The notes beneath the pieces are model-generated. The model was given only the letters and a program-made list of their open reading frames with translations, was not told the DNA's origin and made no database searches. Both the position numbers and the translations under genes were made by a program. Positions 1-5,143 of a stretch of 5,143 nucleotides of DNA are shown in pieces. Source of the DNA: Methanobacteriota archaeon (GTDB lineage Archaea > Thermoplasmatota > Thermoplasmata > RBG-16-68-12); contig VBLR01000041.1 of the NCBI GenBank assembly GCA_005878665.1, forward strand, positions 1-5,143, given 5' to 3'. The first letter of the stretch is position 1. Each line of letters starts with the position of its first letter.

Positions 1-569
1 AAGCGGGTTCGCCCCCGACCGCTCGGGGAGCGCGCATCGTCTTCTTCGTCTCGATTGTTGCGCTGGGAATTCTCAGCCTCCTAATGATCGAAGCGTGGGG
101 GCTGGATCCGGAGGTCTCGTGTCCCGGCGCGTTCCCTCCCTCCACGTCTTGCAGTGCCCGACCGCTATGGTTTGGTCTTGCGGTCATCTGGGCCGCGGCC
201 GCGGCGGGACTCGTGGCCCTATGGATCGTTCAGGCCCGCAGAAGACACATCGGTTACGGGATGCGCATGCCTCCGCTCGCGACGCTCGTGATAAGCATCT
301 TCCTCCTCGGCCTCGGCGCGTTCGCGCTGTGGGCAGGCAACGAAGTGAGCTATTCCCGGTTTCCTTCCACGCTGCGCGACGCCCTCGTCTTCGCGTACGT
401 AACCGCGGTCCTGATCACTCTGCCGGCGACCTTCCTCGGCGAGCGAATGAGCAGAAACGCAGTCGAGCGAGGGGGCCGCTGGATTGCCGTTGCAAACGGT
501 CTGTTCGGTTTCGCATGGGGATTCACCTTCGCGTATTTCACCCTGGTCGGATGCAATTGCGTTACCTAG
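1..569 (+). CDS. Multi-pass membrane protein, unknown function (5' end outside window)
   Basis: I do not recognise this protein family. The reading frame is open from base 3 to the TAG at 567-569 (188 visible residues). The first in-frame ATG is at 84, but the codons before it already encode a hydrophobic helix (visible residues about 12-29) and include no ATG, GTG or TTG. The true start is therefore probably left of the window, and 84 would cut through a helix. Five helices are visible, at about 12-29, 55-76, 92-112, 126-145 and 160-183. Arg-rich loops (about 77-88 and 147-159) predict which side is cytoplasmic. They place the first loop, with Cys40 and Cys50, and the C-terminal tail, with Cys184 and Cys186, together on the outer face. 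A disulfide or metal site there is possible but is inference. The frame and membrane nature are sure; the function is unknown. Confidence 0.75.
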   Translation, partial: AGSPPTARGARIVFFVSIVALGILSLLMIEAWGLDPEVSCPGAFPPSTSCSARPLWFGLAVIWAAAAAGLVALWIVQARRRHIGYGMRMPPLATLVISIFLLGLGAFALWAGNEVSYSRFPSTLRDALVFAYVTAVLITLPATFLGERMSRNAVERGGRWIAVANGLFGFAWGFTFAYFTLVGCNCVT

Positions 570-580
570 TCGGCTCGGCA

Positions 581-600
581 TTGGAGAGAGCTCTATTAAC
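581..600 (+). promoter_or_regulatory. Putative archaeal BRE/TATA promoter of the 624 gene
   Basis: A purine run, GGAGAGAG (583-590), is followed by the AT-rich CTCTATTAAC (591-600) in otherwise GC-rich DNA between two same-strand genes. The AT core is centred about 28 bases before the ATG at 624. In archaea a TATA box lies about 25-30 bases before the transcription start, so transcripts would begin at or next to the ATG, a leaderless mRNA. This fits the lack of a Shine-Dalgarno-like sequence just before 624. The call rests on spacing and composition only. Confidence 0.45.
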
Positions 601-623
601 GGGTCGAGCTTTGGACAGTCCGC

Positions 624-1517
624 ATGACTTCGGAAGCACGCGGTCCCCTTCTCTACGCGTATCGTCCGATTCCCGCGAATCCGATGACCGTGGCGGTCCT
701 GTTAATCGGTCTGGTCGTGACCTTCGTCATCGGACCGGTCGCGGCGGGCCCGGAGGGCTTGTGGCCCCTCGGCGGGCTCTGCTTCGTCCCCCTCGCTCTG
801 GTCCTCGGCGCGATGGCCGTATTCAAGCCCAGTCCGACTTTCGTGTTCGAGAACGGGATCGAGATTTCGCTTCCTCTCTGGCGGAGGATCCTGGGCCAAC
901 GCCGATACTATCCATGGTCGGAGATCCGCGACGTCTATCCACGCAGCTATGAGGTCGCAGGTTCGTTCCTCTCGCCGTTCGCCTCATCCGCGGGCACCCT
1001 GGTCCACACGGGGATCGGCCTCGAGACGAACGACGGCGGGCGTCTCCTTGTGCGCTTCACCCCCGGATCGATCCGCGCGTTCCGCGCGGAGTCTCGTGGC
1101 TACCTCGAGGCGATGCTGGTCATCCGACATCGGTTCGCACAAAGACAGATGCCGATGGTGACGACGGCAAAGACGTTCTCCGACAGCCAGGTCCTCGAGA
1201 TGCAGGCGCAGGCGCGAGAGCCGCTCGTCCCGATCACCGGCGTGTTCCTCGCATTCTTCCTGCCGCCGTCCATCGTCGCGGCGATCTTGATCGCCCTCTC
1301 CGTGGCGCGCTTGGAGCTCTCGGCCCTCATCCTCGTCGTCGCCCTCGCGCTCGCGACGCTCCCTCCGGCCGCCTCGATGGTTCGCACCCTCCGCCAGAGC
1401 GACCGCAGGAACGAGATTCTCTCGGAGCTCGCGAAATACCAAGAACATCTCCGGGAGCGCGCGGAGGCCATCCGGCCCCCTTCCGAGATCGCCGGAGTTG
1501 ACCTTAAGCAAGGGTAA
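624..1517 (+). CDS. Four-helix membrane protein with possible PH-like domain, unknown function
   Basis: This is a 297-residue integral membrane protein that I cannot assign to a named family. Two helices lie near the N-terminus (about 20-41 and 48-67) and two near the C-terminus (about 204-228 and 232-252). Between them, residues 72-170 form a soluble section that starts with an FVFENGIEI strand pattern followed by the YYPWSEI segment. The pattern 'strand, Gly turn, strand, then W-x-E-I' resembles bacterial PH-like domains of small membrane proteins, where it acts as a scaffold. That resemblance is by eye and is the weakest part of the call. A charged, probably helical tail (253-297) follows the last membrane segment. 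ATG 624 is chosen because it sits at leaderless distance from a TATA-like box and because the next Met (residue 21) is at the edge of helix 1. The gene converges on the glycosyltransferase gene 33 bases downstream. Confidence 0.75.
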   Translation: MTSEARGPLLYAYRPIPANPMTVAVLLIGLVVTFVIGPVAAGPEGLWPLGGLCFVPLALVLGAMAVFKPSPTFVFENGIEISLPLWRRILGQRRYYPWSEIRDVYPRSYEVAGSFLSPFASSAGTLVHTGIGLETNDGGRLLVRFTPGSIRAFRAESRGYLEAMLVIRHRFAQRQMPMVTTAKTFSDSQVLEMQAQAREPLVPITGVFLAFFLPPSIVAAILIALSVARLELSALILVVALALATLPPAASMVRTLRQSDRRNEILSELAKYQEHLRERAEAIRPPSEIAGVDLKQG

Positions 1518-1550
1518 CGCGGCGCGAAATGCAGGGCGGCGCCCGATGGT
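1518..1550. other. Short convergent intergenic gap
   Basis: These 33 bases separate the TAA of the forward membrane-protein gene from the TAG of the reverse glycosyltransferase gene. The gap holds a small GC inverted repeat, GGGCGGCGCCC (1534-1544), with a 4-bp stem and 3-base loop. There is no T-rich tract on either strand, so neither a bacterial intrinsic terminator nor a typical archaeal oligo-T terminator is visible. Confidence 0.5.
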
Positions 1551-2783
1551 CTAGACCGCGATCTCACGAGGGGTCGCCACTTCCAGAAGTCGGACGTGAT
1601 GTGGGTCGCTCACGTCGTAGATGTGCCCTCGCCAGCGGACCGTGGTCGGCCTCCGGGTCCGCAGGAGGCCCGCGGCCATCACCCATGGGACCGCGACGGC
1701 GGCGATCGCGGTGCGCCATGCCGGGACTCCCCACGCCGCCGCCACGGACGGGGCCGCGGAGAAGAGGGCCCGCCGCCGCAAGGAGGCCTTCAGGATCGAT
1801 GCGGGGAGAGGCGCGAAGAAGAGTGCCGCGGGGATGAGGTACGCGACGCCCCCGATCCAGGCCAGGGCTAGGCAGGCGAATCCGAAGAAGATCGAGCCGA
1901 TGAACACCGAGAACGCGGCCCTCGCATATCGACGGACGATCGGAAGGTAGAGGGTGGCCATCGTCATCTGGCGGAAACACCACTCGGTGCACGTCGATCG
2001 ATCGGCTCCCTCAAACGTGGGCACGAGGGCCGCGGGCACATACGCAATCTTGAGTCCCTCGTCGCGCACGGCCTGTGTCAGCACGAGGTCGTCGCTCAAC
2101 ACCTCGCGCCACCGATGCTCGAGCCGCAACTGCTTCAGGCGGTCGACGCGAAGCGCACACGAGCCGCCCCATGCAAACGACCGTCTCGGATCGAACAGCA
2201 CGTTCGCGCTCACCGCGTTCCACTCGGCCCGGACGAGGGACCAGAACGTCGGCCGCGGAGGAATGTACCAGCGGAAGCCCGTCGCGACGCCGACGGTCGA
2301 GTCCGCGAGGGGTTGAACGAGCTGCCGCAACCAATCCGGCGCCGGTCGGATGTCGGAATCGGCGAAGACCACGACCTCGTCCTCCGGGCGCAGGTGGGCA
2401 AGGGCCGACCGGAGGGCGTTCACCTTCCCGCGGAGCGAACTCGGGTCGGATACGATCGCCGCAACCGGGACGCGAGGGAGCTCGCGAGCGATCGTCTGGA
2501 TTCGGGCCGATGCGGGATCGTCGGCATCGTCCGCCACGACGAGGAGCCGATACCGCGGATACTCCTGGGACAAGAGCGCCCGTGCATTCTGGTCGAAGCC
2601 TTCATCGAGGCCGCGGACCGGAAGGATCATGGCGACGGACGGCAGGAACGCCCCGAGGGCGAGGCGGACCGCCCGCCGGACGCCGCCCCGCAGACGGATC
2701 CCTTGGAGGATTGACGCGACGCTCGCGAGGGACGCCAACGACGCGAGGAGCGTCAGCCCGATCCAAAGGAGGTCCAGCGCCAC
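1551..2783 (-). CDS. Membrane glycosyltransferase, GT2/GT21 (ceramide glucosyltransferase-like)
   Basis: This gene encodes a membrane-bound processive-fold (GT-A) glycosyltransferase that probably transfers a sugar from a nucleotide sugar to a lipid at the cytoplasmic face. One helix lies at the N-terminus (about 5-26). The catalytic domain follows: start near AMILPVRG (51-58), VVADD (82-86), GKVNAL (119-124), the metal-binding DSD (142-144), WGGSCALR (205-212), the SDD acidic motif (230-232), and EWCFRQMT (267-274) where related enzymes carry the Q/RxxRW-type motif. Two or three helices follow (about 288-335 and 354-372). The order and spacing fit GT21-like enzymes. The sugar and the lipid acceptor cannot be read from the sequence. 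The frame stays open to 2999, but that extension overlaps the Rieske gene and is Arg/Pro-rich. I choose GTG 2783 (410 residues) because GGAGGT lies 10 bases upstream and the membrane helix begins at once. It lies 38 bases after the Rieske stop on the same strand, so the two are probably co-transcribed. Confidence 0.85.
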   Translation of the reverse strand: MALDLLWIGLTLLASLASLASVASILQGIRLRGGVRRAVRLALGAFLPSVAMILPVRGLDEGFDQNARALLSQEYPRYRLLVVADDADDPASARIQTIARELPRVPVAAIVSDPSSLRGKVNALRSALAHLRPEDEVVVFADSDIRPAPDWLRQLVQPLADSTVGVATGFRWYIPPRPTFWSLVRAEWNAVSANVLFDPRRSFAWGGSCALRVDRLKQLRLEHRWREVLSDDLVLTQAVRDEGLKIAYVPAALVPTFEGADRSTCTEWCFRQMTMATLYLPIVRRYARAAFSVFIGSIFFGFACLALAWIGGVAYLIPAALFFAPLPASILKASLRRRALFSAAPSVAAAWGVPAWRTAIAAVAVPWVMAAGLLRTRRPTTVRWRGHIYDVSDPHHVRLLEVATPREIAV

Positions 2784-2793
2784 CGCGGCGCGA

Positions 2794-2799
2794 ACCTCC
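2794..2799 (-). promoter_or_regulatory. Shine-Dalgarno site deciding the glycosyltransferase start
   Basis: GGAGGT on the reverse strand matches the complement of the conserved 16S rRNA 3' end. It sits 10 bases before GTG 2783, inside the short gap after the Rieske stop codon. It supports GTG as the start over the longer open frame, and it suggests independent translation of the second gene of the pair. Confidence 0.6.
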
Positions 2800-2821
2800 G
2801 GGTGCGGAATAAACCTTGGCG

Positions 2822-3127
2822 CTACGCGCCGACGAGGACGTCGTCGCCTTCGATGCGCACCTCGAACGTCCGGAGACGGGCCATCGGGTTCGCGAGGTTC
2901 GTTCCGGTCCGCACATCGTATTCCCATCCGTGGTTCGGGCACGTGACGACCGCGTCGTCGAGGAAGCCTTCCCCGATCGGACCCCCGCGATGGAGGCACA
3001 CGTTCGAGACCGCGTAGAACCGTCCGTCGACATTGAACAGCGCGACGGGATGGCCTTGGACCACGACGACGCGTCCCTCTCCCGGAGGAAGCTCCGACGT
3101 CTTGGCGACCCGGACGAACGTGGCCAT
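2822..3127 (-). CDS. Rieske [2Fe-2S] ferredoxin-like protein
   Basis: This is a small soluble electron carrier or redox subunit of 101 residues that binds one Rieske [2Fe-2S] cluster. Both cluster-binding boxes are intact: Cys44-Leu-His46 followed by Cys63-Pro-Asn-His66, with the spacing and the surrounding GGPIGEG and NHGWEYDVRTG context typical of the family. The N-terminal strands (FVRVAKTSEL, then VALFNVDGRFYAV) and the end at about residue 100 match free-standing Rieske ferredoxins such as the BphF or NirD type. There is no signal peptide or membrane helix, so it should be cytoplasmic. I choose ATG 3127 (MATFVRV) because the fold starts there. Upstream in-frame Met codons at 3154, 3160, 3190 and 3226 would add unconserved residues and run through the divergent promoter. 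No oxygenase or nitrite reductase partner is visible, and its only same-strand neighbour is the glycosyltransferase. The family call is firm; the partner is unknown. Confidence 0.9.
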   Translation of the reverse strand: MATFVRVAKTSELPPGEGRVVVVQGHPVALFNVDGRFYAVSNVCLHRGGPIGEGFLDDAVVTCPNHGWEYDVRTGTNLANPMARLRTFEVRIEGDDVLVGA

Positions 3128-3149
3128 CGAGACCACGAGCCGTGCCCGC

Positions 3150-3176
3150 ACCATGAACATTTGCGAAGTTTTATGG
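3150..3176. promoter_or_regulatory. Putative bidirectional promoter core between Rieske gene and 3209 gene
   Basis: The 81-base gap between two divergent starts holds the only AT-rich patch in this neighbourhood. On the forward strand, GCGAAG (3163-3168, BRE-like) precedes TTTTATGG (3169-3176). That would start transcripts near 3199, about 10 bases before ATG 3209. On the reverse strand the same bases read CCATAAAA and would start transcripts near 3145, about 18 bases before ATG 3127. A second reverse-strand AT patch (about 3155-3162) could give an almost leaderless Rieske mRNA instead. The sites are read by eye from composition and spacing. Confidence 0.4.
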
Positions 3177-3208
3177 ATGGCGGGCCGCATGGGCCCGCGG
3201 GTCTCTTC

Positions 3209-3484
3209 ATGACGCGCGAAGAGCATGCGAAGTTCCTGGCCCAGTGCAAAGAGTTCGTCCTCGGGATGAACCGACTCGAGCAGGCCATCACGAAGATCGA
3301 TGCGCGCCTCACGAAGGAGGAGCAGCGCTCGGCGTTCAAGGAGATCTTCGAGTGGCTCGGCACGACGACGGAGGTCCCGCCGAACTCGTACACACGGGAG
3401 TGGGCGCGGGAGCTGCTCGCGGCAATCGGGGCCATGGCGCAGTACGACAAGTACGAAGGCTCGCCGGACACCTACATCGTGTAG
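3209..3484 (+). CDS. Small helical soluble protein, unknown function
   Basis: I do not recognise this 91-residue protein. It has no membrane segment, signal peptide or Cys pair. It is rich in Glu, Lys, Arg and Ala and should be mostly helical: one long amphipathic stretch (about 2-50), a Pro-containing turn (TEVPPNSY, about 54-61), then a second helix (about 62-80) and a short tail ending in DTYIV. ATG 3209 is chosen. The alternative in-frame ATG at 3173 adds 12 Gly/Pro-rich residues and overlaps the TATA-like box, and the frame open further upstream is the shadow of the Rieske gene. No Shine-Dalgarno sequence precedes 3209, which fits a very short leader. It is divergent from the Rieske gene and lies 144 bases before the dehydrogenase. 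That it is a real gene is supported by its promoter, its balanced residue composition and the lack of any better frame here. Confidence 0.65.
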   Translation: MTREEHAKFLAQCKEFVLGMNRLEQAITKIDARLTKEEQRSAFKEIFEWLGTTTEVPPNSYTREWARELLAAIGAMAQYDKYEGSPDTYIV

Positions 3485-3575
3485 CGGCGCCGACCTTCAA
3501 CTCGGAAAGGCTGCGGTGAGTCCGGAGTAGATTTCAAACCCAAGTCGAGTGGAACGATTCAGATTCGTCAGGTGA

Positions 3576-3590
3576 GGCGAAACCTTATTC
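3576..3590 (+). promoter_or_regulatory. Putative archaeal BRE/TATA promoter of the dehydrogenase gene
   Basis: GGCGAAA (3576-3582, BRE-like) is followed by CCTTATTC (3583-3590, TATA-like). The AT core is centred near 3586, predicting transcription from about 3613. That leaves a leader of about 16 bases that contains the GAGGG at 3614-3618. The element lies in the 144-base gap after the small 91-residue gene. I see no other gene, repeat or oligo-T terminator in that gap. Confidence 0.45.
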
Positions 3591-3613
3591 TCGCTACCCG
3601 CATCCGTGGACCC

Positions 3614-3618
3614 GAGGG
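3614..3618 (+). promoter_or_regulatory. Shine-Dalgarno-like site deciding the dehydrogenase start
   Basis: GAGGG sits 10 bases before GTG 3629, the same spacing as for the glycosyltransferase gene. It favours GTG 3629 over GTG 3620, which would be too close, and over ATG 3671, which would remove the family-typical FRNE segment. Confidence 0.5.
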
Positions 3619-3628
3619 CGTGGGATCC

Positions 3629-5143
3629 GTGGACTTCCGGAACGAGCGGACGTGGCAGAACGCGGTCGAGATGAACAAGACTGAGGAATTCCACGCCGCG
3701 TACGAGGCCGCCGTCGACAAGGTCCGGTCCGAGTTCGGGCAGAAGCATCCGATGATCATTGGTGGCGAGGACGTCTGGGCCACGGCGACCTTCAAGGACA
3801 CGAGCCCCGCGGACACGAAGCTCGTCCTCGGCCTCTTCCAGAAGGGTGGCCGCCCGCACGCGAAGCAGGCGATCAAGGCCGCGAAAGCCGCGTTTCCCGG
3901 TTGGTCCACGACCGCGTACGCGGACCGAGTCCGACTCGTCCAGCGCGCCGCCGATCTCATCGGCCAAAGAGAATTCGCGCTCGCGGCCCTCATGTCGTTC
4001 GAGAATGGGAAGAATCGCTACGAGGCCATGGCCGACGTCGACGAAGCCGCCGACCTGATGCGCTGGTATGCCGCCGAAATGCTCCGGAATCAGGGGTACG
4101 AGCGCGCGATGGGCCAGTTCCTCCCGGGGGAGACGACCCGGTCGATCTTGAAGCCATACGGCGTGTGGGCCGTCGTCGCCCCGTTCAACTTCCCCCTCGC
4201 GATTGCGGCCGGGATGTCGACCGGCGCCTTGATCACCGGGAATACGGTCGTCTTCAAGCCGGCGAGCGACACGCCGTTCATGGGCCTTCGGCTCGCGGAA
4301 ATCCTCCGAGACGCCGGCCTCCCATCGGGCGTGTTCAATTACCTCACCGGTCCCGGATCGACGGTCGGGCAGGAACTCGTCGACAATCCGGACGTCGACG
4401 GTTTCGTCTTCACCGGGTCGAGGGCCGTCGGAATGAAGGCGCTCCAAACCTTCACGCAGACACGCCCGAAACCGATCATCACGGAGATGGGCGGGAAGAA
4501 CCCGGCGATCGTCACGGCCAGCGCGGACCTGGACAAGGCGGCCGTCGGGGTGATGCGCGCCGCATTCGGCTACGGCGGCCAGAAATGCTCCGCGTGCTCG
4601 CGTGTCCTCGTCGACGGGCGCGTGAAGGATGCATTCGTCGCCAAGCTGCTTGCCGAGACCGAGAAAATCAAGGTGGGCGACCCGACCGTCCGCGATGTCT
4701 ACCTGGGGCCCGTGATCAACGAAGCCGCGGTCGCCACGTATGAAAACGCGATCGCGGAAATCAAACGGTCGAACGGGAAGGTCCTGTCGGGCGGCAAGAC
4801 GCGGAAGGGATCCGGTCACTTCGTCGAGCCCACGATCGTGGACGACCTGCCGCGTGACCACCGAATCAACAAGGAAGAGCTCTTCGTCCCCATCCTCTCC
4901 ATCGTCCCGGTCGATGGCCTCGATGACGCGATCCAGGTCGCCAACGATGTGGATTACGGCCTGACCGCGGGGATCTTCAGCCGCGAGCCCGCGGAAATCC
5001 GGCGGTTCTTCGCGGAGGTCATAGCGGGTGTCTTGTACGCGAACCGGACCACGGGCGCCACGACGGGTGCGGTGGTCGGTGTGCAGCCGTTTGGCGGTTG
5101 GAAGATGTCGGGCATTTCAGGGAAATCCGCCGGTGGCCACTAC
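3629..5143 (+). CDS. pruA: 1-pyrroline-5-carboxylate dehydrogenase (L-glutamate gamma-semialdehyde dehydrogenase), 3' end outside window
   Basis: This enzyme oxidises L-glutamate 5-semialdehyde (from 1-pyrroline-5-carboxylate) to L-glutamate with NAD(P)+, the last step of proline breakdown and part of arginine/ornithine breakdown, in the cytoplasm. 505 residues are visible and the frame is still open at the window end. By comparison with the roughly 516-residue bacterial type, only about 20-25 C-terminal residues are missing. The aldehyde dehydrogenase active site is complete: the PFNFP oxyanion Asn187, FTGS (264-267) of the coenzyme fold, EMGGK with Glu286, and GQKCSACSR with nucleophile Cys320. 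The subgroup is indicated by the N-terminal DFRNE, IIGGE before the first fold strand, the Cys-loop wording, and the end motif TGAVVGVQPFGG with KMSG. GTG 3629 is chosen because it keeps the FRNE segment and has GAGGG 10 bases upstream. No proline dehydrogenase is adjacent. A related semialdehyde dehydrogenase is the main alternative. Confidence 0.88.
   Translation, partial: MDFRNERTWQNAVEMNKTEEFHAAYEAAVDKVRSEFGQKHPMIIGGEDVWATATFKDTSPADTKLVLGLFQKGGRPHAKQAIKAAKAAFPGWSTTAYADRVRLVQRAADLIGQREFALAALMSFENGKNRYEAMADVDEAADLMRWYAAEMLRNQGYERAMGQFLPGETTRSILKPYGVWAVVAPFNFPLAIAAGMSTGALITGNTVVFKPASDTPFMGLRLAEILRDAGLPSGVFNYLTGPGSTVGQELVDNPDVDGFVFTGSRAVGMKALQTFTQTRPKPIITEMGGKNPAIVTASADLDKAAVGVMRAAFGYGGQKCSACSRVLVDGRVKDAFVAKLLAETEKIKVGDPTVRDVYLGPVINEAAVATYENAIAEIKRSNGKVLSGGKTRKGSGHFVEPTIVDDLPRDHRINKEELFVPILSIVPVDGLDDAIQVANDVDYGLTAGIFSREPAEIRRFFAEVIAGVLYANRTTGATTGAVVGVQPFGGWKMSGISGKSAGGHY

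Noticed and set aside
1534..1544. Inverted repeat GGGCGGCGCCC as a terminator
   Set aside because: The stem is only 4 bp and no T tract follows on either strand. In DNA this rich in G and C such a repeat is expected by chance.
984..1567. Reverse-strand frames opposite the 624 membrane-protein gene
   Set aside because: They are rich in Arg, Glu and Gly with no fold-like pattern, whereas the forward frame has ordered membrane helices and a promoter.
2075..2812. Long forward-strand frames across the glycosyltransferase gene
   Set aside because: They are Arg/Pro/Ser-rich shadow translations opposite a gene with clear catalytic motifs.
2784..2999. The 72-codon upstream extension of the glycosyltransferase frame, up to ATG 2999
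   Set aside because: It overlaps the intact Rieske gene in another frame, translates to an Arg/Pro/Gly-rich stretch, and ignores the GGAGGT site just before GTG 2783.
2602..3471. A 289-codon reverse-strand frame spanning the Rieske gene and the 91-residue gene
   Set aside because: It runs through the Rieske gene in another frame and through the divergent promoter, and its translation shows the Ser/Arg-rich bias of a shadow frame.
3497..4861. A 454-codon open frame on the reverse strand opposite the dehydrogenase gene
   Set aside because: It is the antisense shadow of a well-conserved aldehyde dehydrogenase. High G+C at third positions removes stops from the opposite strand, and its translation is charged and low in hydrophobic order, with no recognisable motif.

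Overview
This 5.1 kb window has high G+C and is densely coded. It is most likely archaeal chromosome, tentatively a high-G+C member of the Thermoplasmata/Euryarchaeota. The support is indirect: purine-rich (BRE-like) plus AT-rich (TATA-like) elements lie at archaeal distances from several starts, one gene appears leaderless, and there is a membrane GT21-like lipid glycosyltransferase. No rRNA, tRNA, CRISPR array, insertion sequence or other mobile-element signature was seen. The lineage is an inference and cannot be fixed from this sequence.

Layout, left to right. (1) 1-569 (+): the 3' part of an unrecognised five-helix membrane protein whose start lies left of the window. (2) 624-1517 (+): a four-helix membrane protein with a possible PH-like domain between its helix pairs, preceded by a TATA-like box placed for leaderless transcription. 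(3) A 33-base convergent gap. (4) 1551-2783 (-): a membrane family 2/21-type glycosyltransferase. (5) 2822-3127 (-): a small Rieske [2Fe-2S] ferredoxin just upstream of the glycosyltransferase on the same strand, probably a two-gene operon. (6) 3209-3484 (+): an unrecognised 91-residue soluble protein, divergent from the Rieske gene and apparently sharing one AT-rich promoter core with it. (7) 3629-5143 (+): an aldehyde dehydrogenase of the 1-pyrroline-5-carboxylate dehydrogenase type, complete except for about the last 20-25 residues, which run off the right edge.

How the genes work together. Only the Rieske/glycosyltransferase pair has an arrangement that implies co-expression. The dehydrogenase is a stand-alone catabolic gene (proline/arginine to glutamate) with its own promoter and ribosome binding site, and no proline dehydrogenase is visible next to it. 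The two left-hand membrane proteins may be envelope components. I see no clear new multi-gene system. The most notable points are the Rieske-glycosyltransferase pairing, the shared divergent promoter, and the two unassigned membrane proteins.
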